This document shows positions 18,269 to 27,681 of a stretch of DNA of 64,000 nt, in pieces. Under the pieces are notes generated by a model that was not told the origin of the DNA, made no database searches, and saw only the letters and a program-made list of their open reading frames with translations. The position numbers and the translations under genes were made by a program. The DNA is taken from positions 1-64,000 of the forward strand of contig JBFLWK010000006.1 of assembly GCA_040757695.1 (NCBI GenBank). The letters run 5' to 3'. The stretch's first letter is position 1. The number at the start of each line of letters is the position of its first letter. Source of the DNA: Elusimicrobiota bacterium. Its GTDB lineage: Bacteria; Elusimicrobiota; UBA8919.

Positions 18269-19021
18269 TTACTTATTCTTCCGTGCGATAATTTCAAAAA
18301 GTGATTCTATAGAATATCTAACTTTTGGTTTATATTGGGTTATTTTAATAGATTCAAATTCAGATTTATCAAAAACCTGTCTTATTTCATTTTCTGTCAT
18401 GTAGAAATCATAAAAACTAAATAATTTATGCCGAAATATTTTTCTCACCGGCGACAAATATGTTGCTATAATTTTTGCAAGATTATAAGAAAAACTGTTT
18501 TTAATTTGTATTGATTTTTTATCCATTATTGTTAAAAACAAAGAACCTTCTCTCTTCAGCATTTGATATATTATATTACAGATATAACTATTGAATGGGA
18601 CTTTCAAACCGAAAACACCAATAGCACATATCAAATCATATTCTTCATCAGCAAATTCTGCGTCAAATATATCAGCACAAACCAGTTCAATATTTTTAAC
18701 TTTAATGTTTTCTTTATCAACAGGATTATTTCTTGCAATTTCAAGCATTTCCATTGATACATCAATACCAACTAATTTTTCTACATTTTCATGAAAATAG
18801 GAAAAATACCTCCCCGTACCACAACCTATATCAAGTGCATTAATACTTTTCTGATAGCACCTGCATAACTCGTTAATCTTGGAACCGAAATGCCTCCTAT
18901 GCTCGGATTCTTTAATCTCTTCGTCTATTTTTCTATAATTCTCATATCGTGTTCGATAATGCTCTTTCACTTTTTCAATAATTTCCTCATGGGATAACAA
19001 ATCCTTCACCATATTGACCAA
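18269..19021 (-). CDS. Class I SAM-dependent methyltransferase
   Basis: The 250-residue protein has ALDIGCGTGRYFSYF as motif I, VGIDVSMEMLEIA as motif II and YDLICAIGVFGL as motif IV. It overlaps the dehydrogenase gene by 16 bases. The acceptor is unknown; glycan or nucleotide-sugar methylation is inferred from the neighbourhood. Confidence 0.82.
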   Translation of the reverse strand: MVNMVKDLLSHEEIIEKVKEHYRTRYENYRKIDEEIKESEHRRHFGSKINELCRCYQKSINALDIGCGTGRYFSYFHENVEKLVGIDVSMEMLEIARNNPVDKENIKVKNIELVCADIFDAEFADEEYDLICAIGVFGLKVPFNSYICNIIYQMLKREGSLFLTIMDKKSIQIKNSFSYNLAKIIATYLSPVRKIFRHKLFSFYDFYMTENEIRQVFDKSEFESIKITQYKPKVRYSIESLFEIIARKNK

Positions 19022-19821
19022 CCTCCGTCAACCATCAGATTATGACCGGTTACATAACTTGAGGCATCCGAGGCAAGAAAAATTAACGCTCCTACAACCT
19101 CATCTTTATAGGACATCCTATTCATCGGGGAGCGAGTTGAAAAATTTTTCACAAAAAGAGCTTCGTGGTTTGCAAAAACACCATGAGGCGATAGTGCATT
19201 CACTCTGATATTTTTAGTCGCCCAATAGGTTGCCATGTGCTTAGTAAAAGCTATAACACCACCTTTACTTGCTGAGTAAACTGCCGGGCATCCAATATTT
19301 GTATTAGTATAAATCCTTTGGTCAGGACTTACTACTCCATATGTTGAAGCCATATTAATGATATTGCCTTTACCTTGTTTTATCATCTGTCTGCCAATAA
19401 TTTGTGTACACAGGAAAAGACCTCTCAGGTTAACAGCCATCACATCGTCCCATTGTTTTACTGTATATTCTTCAAACCTATTTGTGAATGTTTCTTTTGG
19501 TTTGTGTTGCGCATTATTAACCAGCACATCAACTCTGCCGAACCTAGCAAGAGTAAGTTTAAGCATTCTTTCCACATCTTCCTTATTAGAAACATCTGTT
19601 TTAATCCCGAGCGTTTCTACTTTATAATTTTCTTTTATCCTTTCCGCAAGGGAATCACATTTTGATTGGTTAATATCAACAATCACTGGGAAGCCACCAA
19701 ACTCTGCTACTCCACAAGCAAAAAATTCACCCAGAAGACCTGTTCCACCTGTAATTATTATAACATTGCCTGCGAGGTCAAACTTCTGCTTTATGGTTTT
19801 TTCATCAAATTTGTCTTTCAT
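19006..19821 (-). CDS. Short-chain dehydrogenase/reductase (PtmA-like)
   Basis: The 271-residue classical SDR has the Rossmann motif TGGTGLLGEFF near residue 25, NNAQ (NNAG equivalent), catalytic Ser in NMAST, and YSASKGG carrying the Tyr-x3-Lys pair. Adjacent to a CMP-sugar cytidylyltransferase, it resembles the PtmA/PtmB pairing of legionaminic-acid clusters; that parallel is inference. It overlaps genes on both sides (ATGA with the cytidylyltransferase). Confidence 0.85.
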   Translation of the reverse strand: MKDKFDEKTIKQKFDLAGNVIIITGGTGLLGEFFACGVAEFGGFPVIVDINQSKCDSLAERIKENYKVETLGIKTDVSNKEDVERMLKLTLARFGRVDVLVNNAQHKPKETFTNRFEEYTVKQWDDVMAVNLRGLFLCTQIIGRQMIKQGKGNIINMASTYGVVSPDQRIYTNTNIGCPAVYSASKGGVIAFTKHMATYWATKNIRVNALSPHGVFANHEALFVKNFSTRSPMNRMSYKDEVVGALIFLASDASSYVTGHNLMVDGGWSIW

Positions 19822-20597
19822 CTAATTCCTTCCTCCTTCATACTCTTTTTTAAGCCCTCTGCTCTTTCTATACCTGAATTTATTTTTGTAAGTTCCGGTT
19901 CTCTTTTGAGAAGATTTATGATATCATTCATAAGAAATATCTTCCCCGGCTTATATAATCTTTTATAAACTTCCTGAGCAAATACAAAATCCTGCTTATA
20001 ATCAATCGTCCATCTCATACTTGAATAGTCAGTATCGTTGTGAAAGTCAATCACCTTAAACCTGCCTTTATTGTGATAAATAAATGGGGATACATGTTCT
20101 CTTTCATACTTTTTTTTAGCTTCCTGCCAGGCAATTTTAAGTACTTCAAACGAAAACACTTCAATATCTATACCTTCTGGATATGTTGGTTTTAAATAGT
20201 TTGCAACAAAATCTGCATCTTCGGTAAAAAATATCTCTATACCTTTATCAATTATCTCAGGGTCTTTGAAAGGGTCATCAGGGGTTATTCTTACTATCAC
20301 TTCAGAGTTAAATTTCTTTGCAGATTGATAATATCTATCCAGTACATCATACTGGTTGCCTATATATACAAGATAGTTCTCATTTTGGGCAAACTCAACG
20401 ATTACTCTATCTTGGGGGTCATTAGAAGTTGCAATGATGATATTGTCAATATATTTTGAGTACTTGACTCTGTTTAATACATGCCAGAGTAATGATTTGC
20501 CATCCGCAAGTTCCATCATGGTTTTACCTGGCAATCTTGTAGAACCCATTCTTGCTTGACAAATTGCAGCTATTTTTTCAGGTTTATTCTTATACAT
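19818..20597 (-). CDS. SpsF-type acylneuraminate/sugar cytidylyltransferase
   Basis: The 259-residue protein of the CTP_transf_3 family starts with the nucleotide loop AAICQARMGSTRLPGK. It continues with VRITPDDPFKDPEII, the metal-binding region of CMP-sialate synthetases and SpsF, and MRWTIDYKQDFVFAQEVY. It would activate a nonulosonic acid or related sugar as a CMP derivative. It is the only obvious candidate for activating the NeuB product in this window. Confidence 0.82.
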   Translation of the reverse strand: MYKNKPEKIAAICQARMGSTRLPGKTMMELADGKSLLWHVLNRVKYSKYIDNIIIATSNDPQDRVIVEFAQNENYLVYIGNQYDVLDRYYQSAKKFNSEVIVRITPDDPFKDPEIIDKGIEIFFTEDADFVANYLKPTYPEGIDIEVFSFEVLKIAWQEAKKKYEREHVSPFIYHNKGRFKVIDFHNDTDYSSMRWTIDYKQDFVFAQEVYKRLYKPGKIFLMNDIINLLKREPELTKINSGIERAEGLKKSMKEEGIR

Positions 20598-20605
20598 TGA
20601 TTTTT

Positions 20606-20755
20606 TTATTTTCTAAGAAATTCATAAATTCTTCCTGTATTGAATGTACTCGTTCTTCTGATAATTCCGTGCACCTCATAATCCTTTGATAATAAAAATT
20701 CGGTAAGATACGAACCGTCCTGTCCTGTAATACCTGTAATCAATGCTTTTTTCAT
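20606..20755 (-). pseudogene. gmd: GDP-mannose 4,6-dehydratase, N-terminal remnant
   Basis: A 49-codon frame from ATG 20755 reads [20 protein letters not shown] and then [14 protein letters not shown] before stopping. This is the near-universal Gmd N-terminus, with the NAD-binding [11 protein letters not shown] loop and the RR-ST-FN-RI block. The remaining 300 or so residues are missing. The ATPase gene overlaps its start by ATGA. The locus therefore once had a GDP-mannose dehydratase, and an insertion-deletion removed most of it. No fcl/rmd partner is visible. Confidence 0.85.
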
Positions 20756-20757
20756 GT

Positions 20758-22062
20758 TCATTCCTTATCTTTTCCTAAAAGCCATTTCCAGCAAGGAATA
20801 AATTTTATCTTTTTACCTTTAATTTTTTCCTCGCCTTCATAATCAGATGTAATGACAAGCAAACGATGGCATTTAGTTTTTTCGCTAGCTTTCAACAAAG
20901 AGAAAATCTCTCTTTTCTTAGTATCATAGTCTTCAAGGTTGTAACAAACCTGAATTAGTTGTTGGACGCCTGTTCCATCCTTAATCAGAAAATCGGTTTC
21001 GTAATGATTGTTATCCTGCCAGTAATAAATTTCGTCCCGGCTCCGCCAGAATTTTCTTCTTATCAATTCAACCGCAACCACATTTTCATAGAGATAGCCC
21101 TTTTCCTGACTAAACTTGGTGGAGATGGCATTTATCATGCCCGTATCAACCGTGTAAATTTTTCTTGGCGCAGTTAATCTTTCTTTTGGTTTGTAAGAAA
21201 ATCTTTCAATCTGAAAAATTAAATAAACTTCATATAAAAAAGAAAAATAATTTTTTGCCGTGTGAACGCTTTTCAGAGAAAATATGTTTTTTAGTTTATT
21301 AAAAGTAACTTTTCTGGAAAAATTTGAAACCAAATAACTGGCAAATTCCCTTAGCGTATTGAAGTATTTTAACTTATATCTCAGAACAATGTCTTTGCTT
21401 AAAATCGTTGAATATAAAGAAGTCAGATACTTTTTATAGTCCTCTCCTTGGACAACCTCAGGAAAACCACCTGATAATAAATAATTATCCAGATGTCTTT
21501 TAATTGAGGCAGTTTCTTGCGTGGTAAAATATTTCTTTTGATAGTCAAGGTTATGAAAGTCCAGATATTCACGGAAAGAAAAGGGATAAAGTTCCAAAGC
21601 AAAATGTCTTCCGGTAAGATGGGTCGCTAATTCTCGCCCGAGCATCCTGGCATTTGACCCGGTAACAATTAAGTTAAACCCAATCCTTTTCAAGCGATTC
21701 AGGAAAAGTTCCCAGCCTAAAATATTTTGAATTTCATCCAGGAGAATAAAATCTGGTTTTTGAAATGTCTCGTAAATTGCCTCAAGCACCAAGTTTAACT
21801 CGCCGGTTTTTAAATAAGCGAGCCGCTCATCATCAAAATTCACATATGCGAAACTTTTATCCGCTAATAGTTGATAACCCAAAACCGATTTCCCCGATCT
21901 TCTTGGACCGGTAATTATCTTTATTAAACCAGACGCCAATAATTTTTTGTATTCACTTAAAAATTCTCTTTCAATAATTTTTTTATTTTTAAAAGAATCT
22001 TTAAGTTCTTGTCGCTGGTCAACTAAAATCTGTTTTATCTCTTTAAGGTTCATCATCGTCAC
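20758..22062 (-). CDS. DUF4143-type AAA ATPase
   Basis: The 434-residue protein has Walker A GPRRSGKS near residue 52, Walker [10 protein letters not shown], and a sensor-type VTGSNA. A C-terminal DUF4143/nuclease-like domain holds [15 protein letters not shown], resembling a PD-(D/E)xK core. These ATPases are widespread accessory genes of unclear function, often carried horizontally. It is out of place in a glycan operon, next to a truncated gmd, and its upstream region carries its own repeats, so it may have arrived as an insertion. Confidence 0.85.
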   Translation of the reverse strand: MTMMNLKEIKQILVDQRQELKDSFKNKKIIEREFLSEYKKLLASGLIKIITGPRRSGKSVLGYQLLADKSFAYVNFDDERLAYLKTGELNLVLEAIYETFQKPDFILLDEIQNILGWELFLNRLKRIGFNLIVTGSNARMLGRELATHLTGRHFALELYPFSFREYLDFHNLDYQKKYFTTQETASIKRHLDNYLLSGGFPEVVQGEDYKKYLTSLYSTILSKDIVLRYKLKYFNTLREFASYLVSNFSRKVTFNKLKNIFSLKSVHTAKNYFSFLYEVYLIFQIERFSYKPKERLTAPRKIYTVDTGMINAISTKFSQEKGYLYENVVAVELIRRKFWRSRDEIYYWQDNNHYETDFLIKDGTGVQQLIQVCYNLEDYDTKKREIFSLLKASEKTKCHRLLVITSDYEGEEKIKGKKIKFIPCWKWLLGKDKE

Positions 22063-22091
22063 CCGCTAATGCACAAATTTTGGTATTTTTA

Positions 22092-22106
22092 TGCATTCAG
22101 AATGCA
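22092..22106. promoter_or_regulatory. Palindrome TGCATTC-A-GAATGCA upstream of the ATPase
   Basis: Perfect 7-base arms with a one-base centre, in the leader of the ATPase gene. Further AATGCAC half-sites lie on both sides (near 22070 and 22102). It could be an operator or just a repeat; no matching regulator is evident. Confidence 0.35.
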
Positions 22107-22138
22107 CAATCTCAAATTAATCACTTCGTGCATTTTTT

Positions 22139-22203
22139 AGCCACTGAAAACACTGAAGGCACTGATTTTTTTTCTGTGTGCTCAGTGCATTCAGTGGCAA
22201 TTA
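22139..22203. repeat. CCACTGAA-type inverted repeat
   Basis: Left arm GCCACTGAAAACACTGAAGG pairs imperfectly with right arm CAGTGCATTCAGTGGC. The following bases (AATT.TTCA.TTTCCGATACAAT) recur at 56360-56400, and a further half copy lies near 59811. The 268-base space 22063-22330 otherwise shows only the palindrome at 22092 and no coding potential. Confidence 0.65.
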
Positions 22204-22330
22204 TTCAGTTTCCGATACAATCAAACAGTAATGTATAAAGATAATAAGCGTGCTTTGTATCCGGTTTAACAGGTGCAGAGGTAAATACCGGCAAATCCAT
22301 AAAGTTCAACACAGATGCAAGTCGCTCCCT

Positions 22331-23395
22331 TCAATTTTTCTTTTTTTTATTCCAATTACTTAAACCAACCCATATTTTTTGGAAGTCGGTTTTAATACTG
22401 TTTAAATTTTGTTGGAATTCTTCATATCCGGTTGACTTTTGAGTTTGGATACTGGTAAAAAAATAGTTAACAAGCACCAAAAAAATACTAACGCAAAAAC
22501 CACCTACTGTAGAACCAGTCAGAACAACTAATCTACGCGGACCTGACTTATATAAAGGCACTACTGCTTTTTCCAGAACAGTAATTGGTGCGATATCCTG
22601 ATTTTCTTCAAGCCGAGTAAGTTCTAACTCTTTATTTAATGACAGATACAGTTCTTCCTCCATTCTGACCGCTCGTTTCAGTTGCTCTTCTTTTAACTGC
22701 AATTCCGGTGATTTACTAATAGCACGGTTCATTTCCTGGAATCTTTTTAAGTTATTTTCAGATTCTTTCAGCCGGGTTTCTGTTTCTTTAAGTTTCTCTT
22801 CAACAAATCGGCGTCTAGCACGACTTCGCATAGAAAGAAACTCTAACGATGCGGTTTCTAATTCTGCTGCGATTGAATTTGCTAGTTCTGCTGAAACTTC
22901 TGATTTTCCTGTAGTAATTTTAATTGTTAGAATACTGGTTTGAGTATCAGCAGCGGTTTCTATTGTACCGACTAAAGTATTATATAGTGTCTCCTCTTTT
23001 ACTCTTGGATTATCTATCCCTTTTATCTTAAAAAAATCTAAAATGGCTGTTTCTGACTTTTGACCATTTATTGATATTTTTTTGTTGGCTAACCTTAAAA
23101 GAAACCCGCGACTTTTTAGCATTTCGGTATAAAAACCAAACCGGTCACGACCTAACGCATCGCTATATATTCCACCACCTGATTGAGTCCGCGTGGTTAA
23201 TGCTTCAATTCGTGAAAGCGCACCACCTGCTTGACCAACAAACATCTTAACCTCAGCGGTATACTTTCCGGGCTTAAATATCAACATAACCAGTGAAATT
23301 ACTGCTACCCAGAAACTAAAAAGAACAACAAATTTCCAATGTTTTAATACCGGATTAACCACAGTTAACAAATTAATCTCATCATTTTGTGTCAT
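22331..23395 (-). CDS. Wzz-type polysaccharide chain-length/co-polymerase protein
   Basis: The 354-residue inner-membrane protein has an N-terminal helix (residues 20-38), a long periplasmic coiled-coil region rich in Glu, Lys and Arg, and a C-terminal helix. A proline-rich motif precedes the second helix (VLEKAVVPLYKSGPRR). It sets glycan chain length together with Wzy and contacts Wza. There is no fused tyrosine kinase. The short basic C-terminal tail is cytoplasmic. A second, shorter Wzz lies at 41459-42268. Confidence 0.85.
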   Translation of the reverse strand: MTQNDEINLLTVVNPVLKHWKFVVLFSFWVAVISLVMLIFKPGKYTAEVKMFVGQAGGALSRIEALTTRTQSGGGIYSDALGRDRFGFYTEMLKSRGFLLRLANKKISINGQKSETAILDFFKIKGIDNPRVKEETLYNTLVGTIETAADTQTSILTIKITTGKSEVSAELANSIAAELETASLEFLSMRSRARRRFVEEKLKETETRLKESENNLKRFQEMNRAISKSPELQLKEEQLKRAVRMEEELYLSLNKELELTRLEENQDIAPITVLEKAVVPLYKSGPRRLVVLTGSTVGGFCVSIFLVLVNYFFTSIQTQKSTGYEEFQQNLNSIKTDFQKIWVGLSNWNKKKKN

Positions 23396-23421
23396 TATAA
23401 TTCTCCATTAGATTTAGTCCT

Positions 23422-23458
23422 GACGGCACTGAAGCCCGTAAAGGGCTGAAGTGCCGTC
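23422..23458. repeat. REP-like hairpin GACGGCACT...AGTGCCGTC
   Basis: Stem GACGGCACT/AGTGCCGTC, an internal GA/GA mismatch, then AGCCC/GGGCT with a five-base GTAAA loop. It is GC-rich and fills the wza-wzz gap. No T-run follows on either strand, so it is not a usual terminator; it may still adjust expression of wzz relative to wza. Confidence 0.7.
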
Positions 23459-23463
23459 TACTG

Positions 23464-25548
23464 TCATTTTGTGCTTTCTTTAGTTTTTTCTTCAGTTGGC
23501 TGTTCTTTTTTGGTTATTATTTCTTCCTTTTTTTTCTCTATTCTTTTTGGGACTTCAATAGTGCAGCCCTCGTAAACTGGCGGGTCAGCCCAGAAACTCC
23601 GAACTTTTTTTACTATACCATTCGGATAGATTATTCGGATCCGTTTTCTATCACCTGTCTCGGTTTTTACACCACCACAAGCCTCAAGATAATCATCAAA
23701 ATCCTTGCCTATATATTGAACCACACCCGGTGTCCAGACCTCGCCTTTAACTTTAACCACATATTCTTTTTCCGGGATAACTAATTGGTCACCATCAAAC
23801 AGAATCGGGTCGTAAGATGAACCTCGTTTTTGGATTGCTTTTTTCAAGTCCAGATTCACCCGACCTAAATTTTCATAAGTCCGAGTCAGTTGGGCACCTT
23901 GCCAGAAACCTGATGGCAACACGCCACCTGCCCGTTTGACCAAATCAGAAACCCGTTCTTCCCGTTTCTGTAAAACATACATACCCGGGAATTTTACCTC
24001 GCCTTTTATCTCTACTTTTCGTAGTGGTACGAACTCCGGATTCTCGTAAATAACAATCTCATCATTACTTTGTAAAGTATCGTTTTCTTCGCCAGAAAGG
24101 ACATTAGTCAAATTCAAACTGATAACTTCGCGTTCTGGTTTATCAGGTTTATATTTGAGCAGGTCCATTTTGTCCATACAAACCGTTTTTCTAAAATCCA
24201 TGTCGTCAAACCCGCCGACTGTATAAAGGATATCCTTAATAGTTAAATTATCGCTTAACGGATACACACCGGGTTTTTTTACCCTGCCTCTAACTGTGAT
24301 ATACTTTTTACCGCCTTTTAACTCATAGCTAGCATATGTTGTTATTTTATCCATCGGCTGCAAGAGGAATAGTGTAGATAATGCCGTCTGTAACGAAAAA
24401 GTAGAAAAGATAGTTGTAAAATCACCACGGGTTCGTACTAAATCCGCTCTCTCCGACAATGCATCCTGATAAAGCCCACCTGCTTTGTCAATCAGCTCAT
24501 TCAATGTCATGTGCGGCTTATACGCGTAGATACCCGGACTCTTGATACCTTCTCCTTGGATTTCTACAAAATTATCTTCTTTAATCTGTGGTGTTTTCGG
24601 GATAGTTACGCTGTCGCCATCTGTAAGTTCAAAATCTCTTGATTTATTCTCAGTATTATTCAGGTCAATATAACTTTTGCCTTTACCAGGTTCCATTCTA
24701 ACAAGATGAACTGTCTGTGGATATGCAACAGGTGTGAACCCGCCAGCAATCTCAATCAAGTTATTCAATGTCTCGCCTTTTTTCAATTCATAAACTGCAG
24801 GTCGTTTTACCTCACCTGAAATTGTGACCTCGCTGCCTTTTACAGGGACAAAAACAACATCACCTGCTTGAAGTTGTAAGACATTATTGTCTATTTTACC
24901 CTTTAATAGAAAATCATATGAATCAAAACTTAACTCTTTGCCACTGGCTTTAACAACTCTTATATCCCTTAACGAGCCAGACGGCTTTATACCGCCACTT
25001 ACTATAAGTGCATTAAAAACAGTTGCTTGTGATGCTGGAATAAGATATGCACCGGGTGTCTGCGTTTCGCCAGAAGTCGTTATTCTGACACCTTTCACCT
25101 TACCAATGGTGACATCAACAATTGCGCGAGAGGTACCGGGACTGTACGGGTTTATCTGCGAGGAATACACTTTCGCCATCTGCCCGATAACACGGCTTTT
25201 GAGTTGCTCATATGTGAGCCCATTGACAAACACTCTGCCTGCTTCCGGGATATCAATATAACCCTCATTATTGACTTTTAACAGATAGTTAAAAGTTAAC
25301 TCACCCCAGACATCTATTGCGATTTCATCACCAGGACCGATAAGATAGTTAAGCGATACCGGACCAACCAATTCTTCAGGCGATACTTTCTGCTTAAAAA
25401 ACCCATAACCATACAGAACTGGTGTGGAAGGAGTAGATGGCAATACCTTATATTTTACCTCTCCATTGACACGGTTGAATAGCGAAAACACAGCAGATAT
25501 GACAACTACCAAAATACCTAAAAAACCAACTCTTTTCTGTTTTTGCAT
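23464..25548 (-). CDS. Polysaccharide export outer-membrane protein (Wza-like, multiple SLBB domains)
   Basis: About 694 residues. A signal peptide (GILVVVISAVFSLF) is followed by a Poly_export domain: LNYLIGPGDEIAIDVWGE and GYIDIPEAGRVFVNGLTYEQL. Five or six SLBB repeats come next, recognisable by VTISGEVKRPAVYELKKGET, VRGRVKKPGVYPL and VEIKGEVKFPGMYVL. The C-terminal tail is lysine/glutamate-rich. It would form the outer-membrane exit for the glycan and is larger than typical Wza (about 380). ATG 25548 is chosen for the GGAGG site 5 bases upstream. Confidence 0.9.
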   Translation of the reverse strand: MQKQKRVGFLGILVVVISAVFSLFNRVNGEVKYKVLPSTPSTPVLYGYGFFKQKVSPEELVGPVSLNYLIGPGDEIAIDVWGELTFNYLLKVNNEGYIDIPEAGRVFVNGLTYEQLKSRVIGQMAKVYSSQINPYSPGTSRAIVDVTIGKVKGVRITTSGETQTPGAYLIPASQATVFNALIVSGGIKPSGSLRDIRVVKASGKELSFDSYDFLLKGKIDNNVLQLQAGDVVFVPVKGSEVTISGEVKRPAVYELKKGETLNNLIEIAGGFTPVAYPQTVHLVRMEPGKGKSYIDLNNTENKSRDFELTDGDSVTIPKTPQIKEDNFVEIQGEGIKSPGIYAYKPHMTLNELIDKAGGLYQDALSERADLVRTRGDFTTIFSTFSLQTALSTLFLLQPMDKITTYASYELKGGKKYITVRGRVKKPGVYPLSDNLTIKDILYTVGGFDDMDFRKTVCMDKMDLLKYKPDKPEREVISLNLTNVLSGEENDTLQSNDEIVIYENPEFVPLRKVEIKGEVKFPGMYVLQKREERVSDLVKRAGGVLPSGFWQGAQLTRTYENLGRVNLDLKKAIQKRGSSYDPILFDGDQLVIPEKEYVVKVKGEVWTPGVVQYIGKDFDDYLEACGGVKTETGDRKRIRIIYPNGIVKKVRSFWADPPVYEGCTIEVPKRIEKKKEEIITKKEQPTEEKTKESTK

Positions 25549-25567
25549 TTTGCCTCCAATAAAAGTT

Positions 25568-25596
25568 ATTTTATAATAACTATCGTATTTTGTCAA
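25568..25596 (-). promoter_or_regulatory. Sigma-70-type promoter of wza
   Basis: On the minus strand TTGACA (25591-25596), a 17-base spacer, and TAAAAT (25568-25573). The predicted start near 25561 leaves a leader of about 13 bases before ATG 25548, just enough for the GGAGG ribosome site. Its -35 box abuts the CRP-like palindrome. Confidence 0.75.
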
Positions 25597-25615
25597 TGTG
25601 ATTTTTGTCACATTG
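25594..25615. promoter_or_regulatory. CRP/FNR-type operator upstream of wza
   Basis: CAATGTGA-TTTTTG-TCACATTG: perfect 8-base arms with a 6-base centre, matching the TGTGA-N6-TCACA consensus of CRP-family proteins. It overlaps the -35 hexamer by three bases, the geometry of a class II activator site or of a blocking repressor. No CRP gene is in the window, so the cognate protein and effector are unknown. Confidence 0.75.
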
Positions 25616-25726
25616 CACAATTCCGACAGCCAGTCCGAGTAATGTCCAGAACGCAAACTGTGTTGCAGACCACAACATCCAATCTGCTATAAATTACATG
25701 CTCAAACCATCTGGATCAAGTTAATA

Positions 25727-25804
25727 GGACGCAGATTTTCGCAGAAAAAACAGATTTAAAATTTATATTTTTATAATCTTCGTAATCTGCGTACATCTGC
25801 GTCC
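25727..25804. repeat. GGACGCAGAT-type inverted repeat
   Basis: Left arm GGACGCAGATTTTCGCAGAA, right arm ending GTACATCTGCGTCC; about 30-base imperfect arms around an AT-rich centre. A third intergenic inverted-repeat family distinct from the CCACAGAG and CCACTGAA ones. The rest of 25616-25726 shows no gene or signal I can support. Confidence 0.7.
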
Positions 25805-25827
25805 AAAAAAGAAAATTCCTATACTAT

Positions 25828-27681
25828 TTAATTATCTGTGAAATTAGAATTCGGAACATAATTAGGCACCATTTCTTTGACTTTCTGGATTATTTTTGCT
25901 TCATCTGTTAAAGCAGACAATCGTTCCAATACTTTTATTTCTTTACGAATTTTAATAGCATCAAATTTTTCCGGTTGTGATATGTATATTTTTTCGTTCT
26001 TTGTCACTTTATCCTTTTCCTTATCTAAAAGTATTTCTTCGTAGAGTTTCTCGCCCGGACGAAGCCCGATAAATTTTATCTCAATATCTTTGCCAGGTTT
26101 CAGTCCTGATAAGGCAATCATGTTTTCAGCTAAATCCGTTATCTTTATCTGCTCACCCATATCTAAAATAAAAATTTCGCCGCCAGTACCAAGCGCACCT
26201 GCCTGCAATACTAATTGCGCTGCCTCGGGAATACTCATAAAATATCTTTTTACCTCTGGATGCGTTACTGTAACCGGACCGCCTTCTTCAATCTGCTTCT
26301 TGAATAAAGGAACTACACTGCCCGACGAGCCCAGCACATTACCAAACCGAACCGCTATGAATTTTGTTCTGCTAACCTTCGCTTTTGCCTGTAAAATCAT
26401 CTCTGCAATTCGTTTTGTCACACCCATAATACTCGTCGGATTTACCGCTTTATCGGTAGAAATCAGGACGAATCTTTCTACTTTATAATGATTTGCCGCA
26501 TAGATAAGATTCCTTGTGCCTATAATATTAACCTTAACCGCTGAAGATGGATTCCCTTCCATAAGCGGCACATGTTTATGGGCAGCAGCGTGAAAAATAA
26601 CCTGCGGTTTATAGGTGGTAAAGATATGTCTTAGCATACCTACATCTCTGATATCACCGATGATAGTTTTATATTTTACTTCCGGATATTTTAAGTCAAA
26701 TTCAAGCCCGAGATAATGAATAAAATTTTCATGATTGTCAAAAAATACGATTTCGTCAGGTCTAAAACGGGCTATCTGACGGCATAATTCCGAACCAATT
26801 GAACCGCCTGCACCTGTTACCAGAATCCGTTTGTTTTTAAGATAAGAACTGATTTCGGTCTCGTCTATATTTACTGGTTTTCTGCCTAAAAGGTCTTCAG
26901 GCTGAACCTTGTGTGGTTTTAATTCAAGCCGACCTGAAATAATTTTATCAAAGCCAGGCACAATTTTTATACTTGCATCTGTAAGTTCACAATAAGAAAG
27001 GATACTTCTTATCACTTCACCTTTCGCAGATGGTATCGCTAAAATCAGTTCTTCAACATTATATTTAGCAACAATATCCGGTATAATTTTTTTCCCACCA
27101 AAAATTTTTACACCAAAAATTGAATGTCCTTTTTTAGCAGTGTCATCATCAATAAATCCGACAACATTCAGTCCTGCAAGCGGGTTATTCTGACATTCTC
27201 TTAAAACCGCAATACCGGATTGACCTGCACCGATAATCAAAACATTTTTCTTTTTTACTGTTTCTGTTATCTGAAACTTTTCTCTCAAAAGCCGAGTAAA
27301 AAATCGCACACCTGCTATAAACGCCGTGCATAAAATGAAATCAATTATGAAAACAGACCGTGGATAGCCAATGAATGTGTGATAGAAAAATACCGCTGAT
27401 GCAAAAACGCCGCTGGAAAGAAAATTGGCCAGTATTATATTCCACAAATCAACAATACTGACATACCGCCACAGCCCTGAAAACAATCCAAAAAAATAAA
27501 AGAAAAGAAGCTTTACTACAACCAAAAGAGGAAGTGTTTTAGAAACCGCAGTCCAATTTTCCTGTGGGAATGTGAATTCAAACCGCAAGCAGAATGCTCC
27601 GAGATATGCAGTAATTATTAATGCTAAATGAAATATTATGATAAGCGGTCTACGAGATTTATCAATAAATTTCTTTATCAT
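25828..27681 (-). CDS. CapD/FlaA1/PglF-type UDP-sugar 4,6-dehydratase/epimerase
   Basis: The 617-residue membrane enzyme has four N-terminal helices (residues about 10-120) and then a first Rossmann domain, IIGAGQSGIAVLREC. The catalytic SDR domain follows, with VTGAGGSIGSELCRQI, FHAAAHKHVPLME and STDKAVNPTSIMGVTKR. The classic YxxxK tyrosine is replaced by Met in the MGVTKR block, which is typical of this family. It converts UDP-GlcNAc to a 4-keto-6-deoxy sugar, the first step to bacillosamine-like sugars. The aminotransferase next to it uses that product. Confidence 0.92.
   Translation of the reverse strand: MIKKFIDKSRRPLIIIFHLALIITAYLGAFCLRFEFTFPQENWTAVSKTLPLLVVVKLLFFYFFGLFSGLWRYVSIVDLWNIILANFLSSGVFASAVFFYHTFIGYPRSVFIIDFILCTAFIAGVRFFTRLLREKFQITETVKKKNVLIIGAGQSGIAVLRECQNNPLAGLNVVGFIDDDTAKKGHSIFGVKIFGGKKIIPDIVAKYNVEELILAIPSAKGEVIRSILSYCELTDASIKIVPGFDKIISGRLELKPHKVQPEDLLGRKPVNIDETEISSYLKNKRILVTGAGGSIGSELCRQIARFRPDEIVFFDNHENFIHYLGLEFDLKYPEVKYKTIIGDIRDVGMLRHIFTTYKPQVIFHAAAHKHVPLMEGNPSSAVKVNIIGTRNLIYAANHYKVERFVLISTDKAVNPTSIMGVTKRIAEMILQAKAKVSRTKFIAVRFGNVLGSSGSVVPLFKKQIEEGGPVTVTHPEVKRYFMSIPEAAQLVLQAGALGTGGEIFILDMGEQIKITDLAENMIALSGLKPGKDIEIKFIGLRPGEKLYEEILLDKEKDKVTKNEKIYISQPEKFDAIKIRKEIKVLERLSALTDEAKIIQKVKEMVPNYVPNSNFTDN

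Noticed and set aside
23422-23458. Terminator between wza and wzz
   Set aside because: The stem is strong but no T-run follows on the minus strand; a REP-like repeat is more likely.
26090-26488. 132-residue plus-strand frame opposite capD
   Set aside because: Antisense shadow of the catalytic domain; no ribosome site and no recognisable domain.
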